Assembly: GCF_007828835.1 (NCBI RefSeq)
Contig: NZ_VIVL01000005.1
Coordinates: forward strand, 124,001 to 188,000
Direction of reading: 5' to 3'
Source: Variovorax beijingensis
Lineage (GTDB): Bacteria > Pseudomonadota > Gammaproteobacteria > Burkholderiales > Burkholderiaceae_C
Length of the DNA stretch: 64,000 nt
Shown here: positions 45,796 through 55,055 of the stretch, piece by piece
Layout of the letters: every line of letters starts with the position of its first letter
How positions within the stretch are numbered: the stretch's first letter is position 1
Notes under the pieces: generated by a model
Seen by the model: only the letters and a program-made list of their open reading frames with translations
Told to the model about the DNA's origin: nothing
Database searches by the model: none
Made by a program: the position numbers and the translations under genes

Positions 45796-47052
45796 TCAGC
45801 CCAGGAAGCGTGAAGGCCGGAACGGCGCGGGATCGAAGGCGCAGGCTTCGCCGGCCATCATCGCGCCAAGGAGCGCGGCCGTGCCCGGGGCGGTGTTGAA
45901 GCCGATGTGCTGGTGGCCGAATGCGAGCCAAAGGCCTGGGCGGCCCGGGCATTCGCCGATGACCGGCCGGCTGTCCGGCAGCGTGGGGCGGCTGCCGAGC
46001 CAGGCTTCCTTGTCAAGGCGCGCCTCGAGCGGAAACGCCTCGCGTGCGGCGCGCTCCGCCAGATCGAGCTGCGCGAGGTTTTTGGGTGCCTCGCGGTCGG
46101 CCAGCTGCACGCCGGTGGACAGGCGCAGGCCCTGTTCCATCGGCGACAGCACATAGCCGCCGCCGGTGTCGTAGACCGGCCGACCGAGCATGGCCCCGCC
46201 GGCAGCGCGGTAGTGCATGTGGTAGCCGCGCTCGTACGCCATCGGCACCGACAGGCCCAGGGCCTTCTTCGCGAACTCCCGGGTCCACGGCCCCAGCGCG
46301 AGCACGATGCGCGAGGCCTCGTGGCGCGTGCCGCCGTCTTCGCTCAGCTGCCAGGCATCGCCTGCTTCCGAGCGGCGCAGTCCGCCGATCGATGCCTGCC
46401 GGATGCGGCCGCCGCGCGCAACAAAAAGCCTGGCATAGGCTTCGACCACCTGGCCCGGGCTGTCCACCGACGCCGTGTCCTGGATCCAGAGCGCGCGCGG
46501 GAACAGCGGCTTCAGATGCGGCTCCAGCTGCGCGAGTTCTTGCGCATCGAGCAGCTGCGTGGCGATGCCGAACTTCTTGAAGGTGTCCCGCGAGAGTTGG
46601 CTGCCGAGAAAGCCTTCCTCGCTGCGATAGAGAAAGAGCCACCCGTTCGTGCGCAGGCGGTGCGCCGCGCCCGCTTCGCCCAGCAGCCGCAGGTGCTGCG
46701 CTGTCGAAAGCCGGATCAGTGCATCGAGCGCCGCGGTCGTTTCATGAAAGACTGCCGCGCGCGTGTTGGCCAGGAACTTCAGCGCCCACGGCAGGTTCTT
46801 CGCGAGGAAAAGCGGGTTGTAGCGAAAGCCCGCGGCGTTGTTCTTCAGCAGCCTGGGAAGCGAGGACCACAACCCCGGATGGTTGAACGGCATCAGCGAG
46901 CTGCGAGCGATCACGCCGGCATTGCCGTAGGAGGTTTCGCGGCCCGGCGCGGCGCGGTCGAAGACCGTCACGTCGAAACCCCGCCGCTGGAGCTCGAGGG
47001 CACACGACACGCCGACGATTCCGGCGCCGAGCACGGCAACAGTGTTCTTCAT
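45796..47052 (-). CDS. DadA-like FAD-dependent D-amino-acid dehydrogenase
   Basis: The 418-residue protein has an FAD Rossmann motif at the N terminus (VLGAGIVGVSCALELQRRGF) and DadA-type segments (FDRAAPGRETSYGNAGVIA, SRPTLPDSRPVIGECPG, GHQHIGFNTAPGTA). It oxidises D-amino acids to 2-oxo acids and passes electrons to the respiratory chain. It is separated from the binding-protein gene by 259 bp that hold no visible gene and may contain the promoter of the transporter operon. Glycine/sarcosine-type oxidation is a less likely alternative. Confidence 0.87.
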   Translation of the reverse strand: MKNTVAVLGAGIVGVSCALELQRRGFDVTVFDRAAPGRETSYGNAGVIARSSLMPFNHPGLWSSLPRLLKNNAAGFRYNPLFLAKNLPWALKFLANTRAAVFHETTAALDALIRLSTAQHLRLLGEAGAAHRLRTNGWLFLYRSEEGFLGSQLSRDTFKKFGIATQLLDAQELAQLEPHLKPLFPRALWIQDTASVDSPGQVVEAYARLFVARGGRIRQASIGGLRRSEAGDAWQLSEDGGTRHEASRIVLALGPWTREFAKKALGLSVPMAYERGYHMHYRAAGGAMLGRPVYDTGGGYVLSPMEQGLRLSTGVQLADREAPKNLAQLDLAERAAREAFPLEARLDKEAWLGSRPTLPDSRPVIGECPGRPGLWLAFGHQHIGFNTAPGTAALLGAMMAGEACAFDPAPFRPSRFLG

Positions 47053-47113
47053 TCAGGCCAATCGGTTCATTCGCCGAAAAGTCTATCGTGAACCGTTGGC
47101 GCCGCGATCCGAT

Positions 47114-48865
47114 CTACAGATAGGCCACGTCTTCCGGCGCGAGTGCCAGCGGATCGAGCTTCTTTTTCGCGAGCCAGGAATACACGGGCGGCACGCGGTC
47201 CGCGAGCGATTCGATGTGGATGTCGATGAGGCAGGGGCCGTCGTAGGCGAAGGCTTCATCGAGCGCCTGCATCAGTTCGCCGGGCGTGGCGGCCGTCCAG
47301 GCCTTGATGTCGAAGGCCTCGGCAATGGCCTGGCCGCGCGGCGGCAGGAAGTCCACGCCGAAGCATTCATCGTGGCCCTTGAGCCGGTGCAACCCCTTGA
47401 TCCAGCCGAAGCAGCCGTTGTTGAAGAGCATCAGCAGCGCCGGCACCTTCTTGCGAACCAGCGTCTCGAACTCGCCGACGGCCATGTTGAAAGAGCCGTC
47501 GCCGAACATGCCGATCGGCCGGCGCGTCTTGTCGGCATACCAGGCGCCGACCACCGCGGGAATCGCCGAGCCCAGGCCGCCGAAGGCGCGCGGTATCACG
47601 AAGCGCGTGCGGCGGTCGCCGATGCGCAGGAAGCGCGTCATGTAGGGAGTGGGCGTGCCGGCATCCGAAAGAATGTGCACGGCCTGGCCGTACTTCTCGA
47701 GCTGCCTGCCGAACTCGCGCACCACGCGCTCGGGCCGCAGCGGCACGTCGTCCAGCGAGAGCACGCCCTCGGCGTGGTCCCAGAAGTTTGCGCGGTAGGC
47801 ATTCAGGTGGTCGACCCAGGGCGTGTGCTTCGATCCATCGAAATCGACGGGCGCTTCGCTCAGGATCTGCGTGAGGACCAGCCGCGCGTCCGCGGCGATC
47901 GACAGCAGGTTCTCGTAGTTGTTGGCGAGGCGCTCGGGGTTGATGTCGATCTGCACGACGCGCTTGTTGAGCGTCGACTTGGGGAAGGTCCAGCCCACGG
48001 TGACGACGGAGCCCATGCGCGAGCCGACGAAGATCACCAGGTCCGATTCCTCGAGCGCGCGGTTGGCATGCGGATGAAAGCCGTTGTCGCCGATGACGCC
48101 GATGGCCAGGAGGTGGTCGTCGGGCAGCGCGCCCTGGCCCGTGATCGTGTTGACCACGGGCACGTTGAGCTTCGCGGCCACCTCGGTGAGCGCACTGCCG
48201 GCGCAGGAGCGGTTCACGCCGCCGCCCGCGACGAACAGCGGCTTCGAGGCTTTCCGCAGCAGGGCGAAAAGCTCGCCCACCTTGCCGGGCGCGGGCGCCA
48301 TCGGAAAGGCCGGGAAGGTCCTGCATTCGGGCTCGGCGTGCAGCGAGATGGCATCGGGGTCGATCTCCGCCAGCAGCATGTCTTCCGGAATCTGCAGGTG
48401 CACGGCGCCGGGCGTGCCGGAGCAGGCCACGCGGAATGCGCGGCGAACGATCTCGGGGAGCTTCTCGGGCGACTTCACCTGCACCGACATTTTCGTGACG
48501 GGCTCGAACAGCCTGGCGCAGTCGAGCTCGGTGATCATGCCGCGGCCCTCGCCCGGCAAGGGCAGGTCGATGGTCAGCAGGATGACCGGCACCGAAGACG
48601 CATTCGATTCGGCCAGCGGGGGCAGCGAATACATCGCGCCGGCGCCCGAGGGGCATTCGAAAATGCCGGGCTTGTCGGTCAGCCGCGCGTAGGCGTCGGC
48701 CATGTAGCCGGCCGAGCGCTCGTCGCGGGCCATGACATGCTCGATGTCGCCCTGGCGGCGCTGCAGCGCCTCGTAGAACGGCACGTTGGTGTCGCCGGGC
48801 ACACCAAAGAGCACGTCGACGCCGTAGTTGATCAACATCTGCACGAGCACGTCTGCACCACGCAT
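47114..48865 (-). CDS. ThDP-dependent enzyme of the acetolactate-synthase/decarboxylase family
   Basis: The 583-residue protein starts at ATG 48865 with GGAG upstream. It shows the activating Glu (E49 in ARDERSAGYMA), a central Rossmann-like domain and the ThDP motif GDGSFNMAVGEFETL through to NNGCFGWIKG. Such enzymes decarboxylate or ligate 2-oxo acids. It stands between a D-amino-acid dehydrogenase, which makes 2-oxo acids, and a saccharopine-dehydrogenase-like gene, so decarboxylation of the DadA product is a reasonable proposal. It is unlikely to be the housekeeping acetolactate synthase, because no small subunit is nearby. Confidence 0.85.
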   Translation of the reverse strand: MRGADVLVQMLINYGVDVLFGVPGDTNVPFYEALQRRQGDIEHVMARDERSAGYMADAYARLTDKPGIFECPSGAGAMYSLPPLAESNASSVPVILLTIDLPLPGEGRGMITELDCARLFEPVTKMSVQVKSPEKLPEIVRRAFRVACSGTPGAVHLQIPEDMLLAEIDPDAISLHAEPECRTFPAFPMAPAPGKVGELFALLRKASKPLFVAGGGVNRSCAGSALTEVAAKLNVPVVNTITGQGALPDDHLLAIGVIGDNGFHPHANRALEESDLVIFVGSRMGSVVTVGWTFPKSTLNKRVVQIDINPERLANNYENLLSIAADARLVLTQILSEAPVDFDGSKHTPWVDHLNAYRANFWDHAEGVLSLDDVPLRPERVVREFGRQLEKYGQAVHILSDAGTPTPYMTRFLRIGDRRTRFVIPRAFGGLGSAIPAVVGAWYADKTRRPIGMFGDGSFNMAVGEFETLVRKKVPALLMLFNNGCFGWIKGLHRLKGHDECFGVDFLPPRGQAIAEAFDIKAWTAATPGELMQALDEAFAYDGPCLIDIHIESLADRVPPVYSWLAKKKLDPLALAPEDVAYL

Positions 48866-48953
48866 GGCAAAACTCCAGTCCGGGTTCAAAAGGAAAGAGA
48901 GACAGGGCCGGGCGGGGGCCTTGCGCGCCCCGGCCTCGGCTTGCGCGAAGCGC

Positions 48954-50084
48954 TCAGGCTTCGGCGAGTTCCGGCCGCGAAGGGCTGGAGGCGCTCACGC
49001 CGAGTCCCTGGTAGTAGTGGCCCACGCGGGTCGAGAGAAAGGCCTCGAGCGGCACCTGCTCCTGCCCGACGAAGCCGGCGCGGGGCAGCGTGCCCTGCTG
49101 CAGTAGCTCGAACACGCCGACCACGCCGGCGGCCGTCGTGAGCTCGATGGCGGTGCGGTCCTTGCCGCGAAGCCTGGCGCCGAACACGCGGCCCAGGCGG
49201 GTTTCCTGTTCGAACCGGCCGCCGCGCATGCCCGAGGCCGAGGCGAACACGATGACCACGTCTTCGCGGCTGTGCGGCACCGCATGTTCGAGCACCTGGC
49301 GCAGCAGGTCGCGGCGCTCGATCAGGCGCAGGTCGTGCAAGAGGAAGTTCATCGCATCGCGGTGGCCCGGATAGCGGATGGTCTTGTAGTCGAGGTTGCG
49401 CACCTTGCCGCGCAGCGTCTCGCAGAGGGTGCCCAGTCCGCCCGAGGTGTTGAAGGCTTCGAAGGCTTCCGCATCGAGCGTGAAGGTCTCATGGCCCTCC
49501 AGCGGCTGCACCGACACGACCTGGCCGTTCACGATCGCATCGCAGGCGTTGCAGTATTCGTTGATGACGCCGTCGATGCTCCAGGTGAAGTTGTAGCGCA
49601 GGCTGTTGGTGGCATTGCGCGTGAGCGCGCCGACGCGCAGGCGCAGGTCGTAGAGCTCGTCGAAGTGCCCCGCCAGGTGGCCGCCGAGCATGCCGATCAC
49701 GCCGGGCGCCAGGCCGCTTTGCGGCATCAGCACCGACGTGGCTTCATGGGACAGCTGGCGGATCGCATGCGTGGCCGCCACGTCTTCCGTGAGGTCGAAG
49801 TAGTGCACGCCCAGTCGCGCCGCCTGCGTGGCCACGCGCGCCGCCAGGAAGAACGGCAGCGCGTTGATGACCACGGTGTGCGAGGCCAGTTCGCCGGCCA
49901 GCGCCGCCTCGTCCTCGACGTTCAGCGTGATCTGCCGCACCAGCGGATCATTGGACGGCGTGCCGGTGCGCTGGTCGGCCAGCGTCACCGGGATGCGGTG
50001 GTATTCGGCGATCATGTCCGCCACCGTGCTGCCCACCTTGCCCGCACCCAGCACCAGAACATTCTTGACTTGCAGCTTCGACAT
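48954..50084 (-). CDS. Saccharopine-dehydrogenase-like NAD(P)-dependent oxidoreductase
   Basis: The 376-residue protein has an N-terminal dinucleotide fold (NVLVLGAGKVGSTVADMIAE) and the conserved segments VINALPFFLA and VLMPQSGLAPGVIGMLGG. It ends with a saccharopine-dehydrogenase-type C-terminal domain. Its length fits lysine-6-dehydrogenase or carboxynorspermidine-dehydrogenase-like members. A ribosome-binding site (GGAG) precedes ATG 50084. It is the first gene of the amino-acid cluster and suggests a diamino acid such as lysine as substrate. That is inference. Confidence 0.83.
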   Translation of the reverse strand: MSKLQVKNVLVLGAGKVGSTVADMIAEYHRIPVTLADQRTGTPSNDPLVRQITLNVEDEAALAGELASHTVVINALPFFLAARVATQAARLGVHYFDLTEDVAATHAIRQLSHEATSVLMPQSGLAPGVIGMLGGHLAGHFDELYDLRLRVGALTRNATNSLRYNFTWSIDGVINEYCNACDAIVNGQVVSVQPLEGHETFTLDAEAFEAFNTSGGLGTLCETLRGKVRNLDYKTIRYPGHRDAMNFLLHDLRLIERRDLLRQVLEHAVPHSREDVVIVFASASGMRGGRFEQETRLGRVFGARLRGKDRTAIELTTAAGVVGVFELLQQGTLPRAGFVGQEQVPLEAFLSTRVGHYYQGLGVSASSPSRPELAEA

Positions 50085-50219
50085 TTTGTTTCTCCAGAAA
50101 GGAGCTCAGGCTCCATGGAGAAAATGTAGAAGCGAAGGCTGGCAGGCGGTAGAGAGCAGAACGGCGAAGGCGCGGTTCGTTTCGCCGTTTCGACGAAGGC
50201 GCGTGACGTTTCGAAGGCC

Positions 50220-51146
50220 TCAGGCCTCGGGCCGTCCGCGGTGCAGCATCAATCCCGGCGCATCGAGCTGCGCCGTCAGGATGTTCCCGTGCGTGGAATC
50301 GGTCACGTAGAGCGTGCTGCGGTCCTTGCCCCCGAAGGCAAGGTTGGTCGTGGAAGCCCCCGCCGGTCCCCGAAGCACGACGACCGGCTCGGCACGGGCG
50401 TTCAGCAGCCAGACGTAGCCCAGGCCCGGGTTGGCGACGATCACGCGCCCTTTTGCATCGACCGCCAGGCCATCAGGGCCGCTCGGGCCGTACGAGGTGA
50501 AGAACTGGCTCACCTTGGCGACGCTGCCGTCGGCCAGCAGCGGCACGCGCCAGACGCCGTTGCCGCGCGTCACCGCGAGGTAGAGCAGCCTGCCGTCGGG
50601 CGAGAGCGCCACGCCGTTCGGGCTGGGCACGTTGCCCAGCAGCAGGTCGAGCTGGCCGTCGGGCCGCAGCCGGTAGAGGCGGCCCGTGGGATCGTGCAGC
50701 CCGGTCTGGCCCTGGTCGGTGAAGTAGATGTTTCCCTGCGCGTCCAGCACCAGGTCGTTCACGCCCTTGAAGCGCTCGGTGTTGCGCCGCTGCAGGTGAG
50801 GCGTGACGGCACCGGTGCGCGCGTCGACGCGCATCAGGCCGTTCTTGTAGTCGGTGACGAGCAGCGTGTGCGCGTCCAGGAACTTCATGCCGTTGGGCTC
50901 GCCGTCGTATTCGGCCACGAGCGTCCATGCGCCGGCCGGGTCGATGCGAAGGATGCGTCCGAACGGGATGTCGGCCACGTACAGGTTGCCGGCATCGTCG
51001 AACACCGGCCCTTCGAGAAATGAGTCGGTGGCCTGGCCGCCCCGGTTGGCGTCGGCCCAGGCGCTGGGTTCGCGCCGGCGCAAGTCATCAGGCATGCGCG
51101 TGAACACTTCGAGGTCTCGAACTTCGGGGGGCTGAAGAAGGAACAA
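50220..51146 (-). CDS. SMP-30/gluconolactonase-like lactonase
   Basis: The 308-residue protein starts at TTG 51146 with GGAG six bases upstream; no ATG or GTG fits between the preceding gene and the domain. Six-bladed propeller motifs include FLEGPVFDDAGNLYVADIP, the Asn/Asp pair GVNDLVLDAQGNIYFTD and SGPDGLAVDAKGRVIVANP, which supply the calcium ligands of the family. No signal peptide is visible. It probably opens a lactone ring. It is the last gene of a ten-gene catabolic operon. Confidence 0.85.
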   Translation of the reverse strand: MFLLQPPEVRDLEVFTRMPDDLRRREPSAWADANRGGQATDSFLEGPVFDDAGNLYVADIPFGRILRIDPAGAWTLVAEYDGEPNGMKFLDAHTLLVTDYKNGLMRVDARTGAVTPHLQRRNTERFKGVNDLVLDAQGNIYFTDQGQTGLHDPTGRLYRLRPDGQLDLLLGNVPSPNGVALSPDGRLLYLAVTRGNGVWRVPLLADGSVAKVSQFFTSYGPSGPDGLAVDAKGRVIVANPGLGYVWLLNARAEPVVVLRGPAGASTTNLAFGGKDRSTLYVTDSTHGNILTAQLDAPGLMLHRGRPEA

Positions 51147-51175
51147 GGGAGTCTCCGTCGCGGCACGGGCCGCAA

Positions 51176-52063
51176 TCAGGGTTGGCCGAAGCCGTAGAGC
51201 CTCGCCGGGTTGTCGACGAGGATACGGTCCATCACGCCATCGTCGCCGCACCAGGCGCGCAGCACGTTCAGCAGGCCGGCGTCGTCGACCGTGCCCGGCG
51301 CCTCGGTGGTGTGGGGCCAGTCGCTGCCCCAGAGCATGCGCTCCGGCGCAGCCCGGACCAGCGCACGGGCCAGTGCCTGCGCGTCGCCGTAGGCCGGGGC
51401 GCCTTCTCGCGAGCGCATGTAGACGCCGGACAGCTTGACCCAGGTGTTGCCCCTGTCGAGCAGCCGGCGCAGCGTGGCGAAGGCGGCGCCGGCCGGCCCT
51501 TCGGCGGGATCGATGCGCGCCATGTGGTCGACCACGAGCGGGGCGGGCAGGGCCTCGAGTAGCGGCGCCAGTTCGACCAGCTGCCCGGGGTGGACGAAGA
51601 CCTGGATGTGCCATCCCAGGCGCGCCGCCTTGCGCGCGAGCGCCGTCAGCATGTCCGGCGTGGTGGCGCCCCAGGATTGCGGCGTCACGAAGTTCACGCG
51701 CAATCCGCACACGCGCTGCGCCGCGAGGCGCTCGAGCTGCGCGTCGTCCACCTCGGCGCCGACCACCGCGACGCCGCGCGCGCTCGTGCCGAGCTGCGCC
51801 AGCGCGTCGAGCATGCAGGCGTTGTCGGTGCCATAGGTCGACGGGTTCACCACGACAGTGCGCGACGTGCCCAGCCGCTCCTGGAGCTGGCGATAGGCGG
51901 CGACCTCGGCGCGCGGTGGCTGCCGCTTCCAGTGCCGCGAGGGCGCGAAGCGCGGATCGAAGATGTGCATGTGGCTGTCGCAGGCACCCGCGGGCAGCGC
52001 GCGCGAAGGGCGCTCGAGCCCGACCGAATGCGGCACGGGATGCGTGAGCGGGAGATCGGCCAT
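51176..52063 (-). CDS. LigI-like amidohydrolase, copy 1
   Basis: The 295-residue TIM-barrel hydrolase carries the metal-site pattern CDSHMHIFD at the start, a central VVDHMARIDP and the late LWGSDWPH with the catalytic Asp. These are features of the 2-pyrone-4,6-dicarboxylate hydrolase (LigI) group. It would hydrolyse a lactone or similar ring. It lies 7 bp after the Bug-receptor gene at 52071. A second, different copy of the same family is encoded at 56775-57683. Confidence 0.86.
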   Translation of the reverse strand: MADLPLTHPVPHSVGLERPSRALPAGACDSHMHIFDPRFAPSRHWKRQPPRAEVAAYRQLQERLGTSRTVVVNPSTYGTDNACMLDALAQLGTSARGVAVVGAEVDDAQLERLAAQRVCGLRVNFVTPQSWGATTPDMLTALARKAARLGWHIQVFVHPGQLVELAPLLEALPAPLVVDHMARIDPAEGPAGAAFATLRRLLDRGNTWVKLSGVYMRSREGAPAYGDAQALARALVRAAPERMLWGSDWPHTTEAPGTVDDAGLLNVLRAWCGDDGVMDRILVDNPARLYGFGQP

Positions 52064-52070
52064 CGGCGTG

Positions 52071-53027
52071 TCAGTCGAGCTTGATGTTGCCCTTGCGGAT
52101 CACCTCGGCCCATTTCGCGTCTTCCTTCTTCAGGAAGGCCGCGAACTCGGCCGGTGTGGAACCGACGGCCTGCACGCCGACGTCGGCGAAGCGCTGCTTC
52201 ACCTCGTCTTCCTTCAGTACGTCGACCAGCGCCTTGTGCAGCTTCGCGGCCACCGGTTCGGGCGTGCCGGCCGGCAGCAGCAGCCCGTTCCATTCGAAGG
52301 CCTCGTAGCCCGGCACGACCGATTCGGCCACCGTCGGCACGTCCGGCAGGCGCTTGGAGCGCTCGGGCGACGAGACTGCGAGAGCCCGCAGCTTGCCCGA
52401 GGAGACCAGCGGATAGGACGCCGCGATGGTGCTGAACATGAAGTCGACCTGGCCGCCGGTCACATCGACGATCGCGGGGCCGCCGCTCTTGTAGCCGACG
52501 TGCACCATGTCGAGGTCGAGCCGCTGGCGCAACAGCTCCGCCGCCAGCCGCTGCACCGTGCCGCTGCCGCCGGAGGCGAAGTTCAGCTTGCCCGGCGCGG
52601 CCTTGGCCCTGGCGACCAGGTCCTTCACGTCCCTGATCGGCGATTCGGCCCTGACGATGAGGAGGTTCGGCGCCAGCGAGACCAGCGCCAGCGGCTGCAG
52701 CGCATTGCTCGCATACGGCATGCGCGGGAACAGGTGCGGATTGATGGAGTAGGGCGTGGCGTCGTAGAGCACGGTGTAGCCGTCGGCCGGGGCCTTGGCG
52801 GCGAAGCTCGCGCCGATGGTCCCGCTCGCGCCGGGGCGGTTGTCGACGATCACGCTCGTGCCCAGCTTCGCGCCCATGCGCACGGCGAGCACGCGCGCCA
52901 GCGCATCGGCCGAACCGCCGGGCGCGTAGGGGACGACCAGGGTGATCGGACGTTCGGGAAAGGCGGCATGGGCCGAGCCTGCGGCCAGGACGCAGATCGC
53001 CAGCACGCGGCGGATGAAGGTTTTCAT
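52071..53027 (-). CDS. Bug/TctC-type periplasmic receptor 1
   Basis: The 318-residue protein has a signal peptide (VLAICVLAAGSAHA). Family landmarks are RPITLVVPYAPGGSADALAR near the mature N terminus, the NRPGASGTIGA loop and [11 protein letters not shown]. Such receptors bind carboxylates for tripartite tricarboxylate transporters. No TctA or TctB membrane gene accompanies it here, so it is an orphan receptor that may share a distant transporter or act as a sensor. Confidence 0.92.
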   Translation of the reverse strand: MKTFIRRVLAICVLAAGSAHAAFPERPITLVVPYAPGGSADALARVLAVRMGAKLGTSVIVDNRPGASGTIGASFAAKAPADGYTVLYDATPYSINPHLFPRMPYASNALQPLALVSLAPNLLIVRAESPIRDVKDLVARAKAAPGKLNFASGGSGTVQRLAAELLRQRLDLDMVHVGYKSGGPAIVDVTGGQVDFMFSTIAASYPLVSSGKLRALAVSSPERSKRLPDVPTVAESVVPGYEAFEWNGLLLPAGTPEPVAAKLHKALVDVLKEDEVKQRFADVGVQAVGSTPAEFAAFLKKEDAKWAEVIRKGNIKLD

Positions 53028-53075
53028 GTGTGGTCTCGATGAATGATCGGGTGGAAAAGAGCGCAGCGCATCCGC

Positions 53076-54053
53076 TCACTCTGCTTTCAGGTCGAGGGCG
53101 CGCGCGAGCTCGTCGTAGGCTTTCACTTCGCGGGCGAGCTGCGCGCCGAACGCGTCGGCGCAGGTGCTGCGCGCTTCCATTCCGAGCATCCGGAACTTCT
53201 CCACCGTTGCGGGCGCGCCGGCAAATTCGGTCGCCACGCGCCGCAGCGCGGCCAGGACCTGGGGCGGCGTCTGCGCCGGCGCCAGCAAGCCGTACCAGGC
53301 GTCGGCGGCGTAGCCCTGGATGCCGGCCTCCTCGAAGGTCGGCACGCCCGGCAGCAGTGCCGAACGCCTGGGCGCGGCGACGGCGAGTGCGCGCAGCTTG
53401 CCGGCCTGCACCTGCGGGAGGACCGACCCCAGGGTTGCGAAGGAACTGTCCACCTGTCCGCCCATCAGGTCGGTCGTGGCCTGGGCCGCGCCCTTGTAGG
53501 GAATGTGGTTCATCGACGTGCCGGTCAGTCGCGTGAACTGCTCGCTCGCGAAATGGCCGGAGCTGCCGCTTCCCGGCGTGGCATAGGTGCGCTTGCCGGG
53601 CGCTGCCTTCACCTCCTGCAGGAACTCGCCGACCGTGTGGGCGGCCATCGACGGCCCGACCACCAGCACCGTCGGGCTTACTGCCAGCGAACACACCGGG
53701 GCGAACGAGCGGACCGTGTCGAACTTCACCCGATGGCTGTAGAGCGCCGGGATCATCGTGTGGTTGGTCGCGCCCAGCAGCAATGTGTAGCCGTCCGGTG
53801 CGGCGCCGGCCACGGCTTCCGCCGCCAGGATCGTGTTGGCGCCCGGCTTGTTGTCGACCACGAAAGGCTGGCCGAGCGCGCGTGCGGCATGCTCGGCGAA
53901 TGCACGCGCCACGGTGTCGGTCGGGCCCCCCGCGGAAAAGCCCACGAGGATTCGGACCGGCTTGGCGGGCCAGGCGGTCTGTGCAGCGGCGGGCAGTGCC
54001 GTGCACAGCCCCACCGAAACGGCCAGCGACACCGTCATCAAATAGATCTTCAT
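53076..54053 (-). CDS. Bug/TctC-type periplasmic receptor 2
   Basis: The 325-residue protein starts at ATG 54053 followed by a signal peptide ([16 protein letters not shown]). Landmarks are [35 protein letters not shown] and [15 protein letters not shown]. It is divergent in sequence from the other three Bug proteins of the operon, so the four probably bind different but related acids. It lies between receptor 1 and the hydroxyacid dehydrogenase gene. Confidence 0.92.
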   Translation of the reverse strand: MKIYLMTVSLAVSVGLCTALPAAAQTAWPAKPVRILVGFSAGGPTDTVARAFAEHAARALGQPFVVDNKPGANTILAAEAVAGAAPDGYTLLLGATNHTMIPALYSHRVKFDTVRSFAPVCSLAVSPTVLVVGPSMAAHTVGEFLQEVKAAPGKRTYATPGSGSSGHFASEQFTRLTGTSMNHIPYKGAAQATTDLMGGQVDSSFATLGSVLPQVQAGKLRALAVAAPRRSALLPGVPTFEEAGIQGYAADAWYGLLAPAQTPPQVLAALRRVATEFAGAPATVEKFRMLGMEARSTCADAFGAQLAREVKAYDELARALDLKAE

Positions 54054-54128
54054 GGCTTGTCTCTCGTTGTTGGAAGCTGCGGCGCGTTTGCCAGGCACGC
54101 CATTCGGCGGACGCGGCGCCGCGGCGGT

Positions 54129-55055
54129 TCAGCCCGCGACCGGCTGCCGGGCGAGCACCTGCAGCACGTTCTTCGCCGCGCCGATGCCCATGTTCACATA
54201 AGCGTCACCGGTCACGCCGCCGATGTGCGGGCTCAGCACGAAGTTCTTCTCGCCCTGGAAAGGGTGGCCCGCGGCCATCGGCTCCACCGCGAAGCTGTCC
54301 AGGCCCGCCATGCCCACCTGGCCCGAACGCACAGCGGCCAGCAGCGCCGCCTCGTCGACGAGGCCGCCGCGCGCGGTGTTGACCAGGATCACGCCGCGCC
54401 TGCACCGGGCCAGCGTGTCGGCGTTGACCAGGCCGCGGTTGTCTTCCGTCAGCGGGCAGTGCAGCGAGATCGCATCGGACTCGCGCCAGATCGTCGGCAG
54501 GTCGACGGCCGTGACATGGGGCGGAAGATTCCCGGCATAGGGATCGAAGCCGATCACGCGCATGCCCAGCGCATCGGCCATGCGGGCAAAGCGCAGTCCG
54601 ATCGCACCCAGGCCGACCAGCCCGATGGTTCGGCCGCCAAGCTCGAGGCTCTTGTGCGTGGCCTTGTCCCAGTGGCCGGCATGCATGCGGGCATCGAGCT
54701 GCACCACTGACTTGGCGCAGGCCAGCAGCAGGGCCAGCGCCTGCTCGGCCACCGCGGCGGCGTTCGCGCCCACGGCCGCGACCACCTCGATGCCGCGCGC
54801 CTGGGCCGCGGCCTTGTCGATGGTGTCGGTGCCGCTGCCATGCTTGGAGATCACGCGCAGCGAGGGCGCCGCGTCCATCACCGCGGCGCCGACCTTGCCG
54901 TAGCGCGCGATGATGGCCACCGGATCATGCGCGCGGCACAGCGCCACCAGGTCGTCCTCGGTCGGGGCCTTGCCGGCATAGACGATCTCGTGGCCCTCGA
55001 GCAGCGCGACGGCCTGCGGCGCCAGGTCGGCGCCGGTCACGAGGATGGTGCTCAC
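54129..55055 (-). CDS. D-isomer-specific 2-hydroxyacid dehydrogenase
   Basis: The 308-residue protein starts at GTG 55055, overlapping the upstream aldolase stop (GTGA). The NAD-binding domain shows IGLVGLGAIGLRFARMADAL, and the catalytic set is visible as Arg in VNTARGGLVDE, a Glu region (SFAVEPM) and His in LSPHIGG. It interconverts a 2-oxo acid and its D-2-hydroxy acid. Coupling to the RraA/LigK-like gene suggests that it reduces or oxidises the aldolase product. Confidence 0.9.
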   Translation of the reverse strand: MSTILVTGADLAPQAVALLEGHEIVYAGKAPTEDDLVALCRAHDPVAIIARYGKVGAAVMDAAPSLRVISKHGSGTDTIDKAAAQARGIEVVAAVGANAAAVAEQALALLLACAKSVVQLDARMHAGHWDKATHKSLELGGRTIGLVGLGAIGLRFARMADALGMRVIGFDPYAGNLPPHVTAVDLPTIWRESDAISLHCPLTEDNRGLVNADTLARCRRGVILVNTARGGLVDEAALLAAVRSGQVGMAGLDSFAVEPMAAGHPFQGEKNFVLSPHIGGVTGDAYVNMGIGAAKNVLQVLARQPVAG

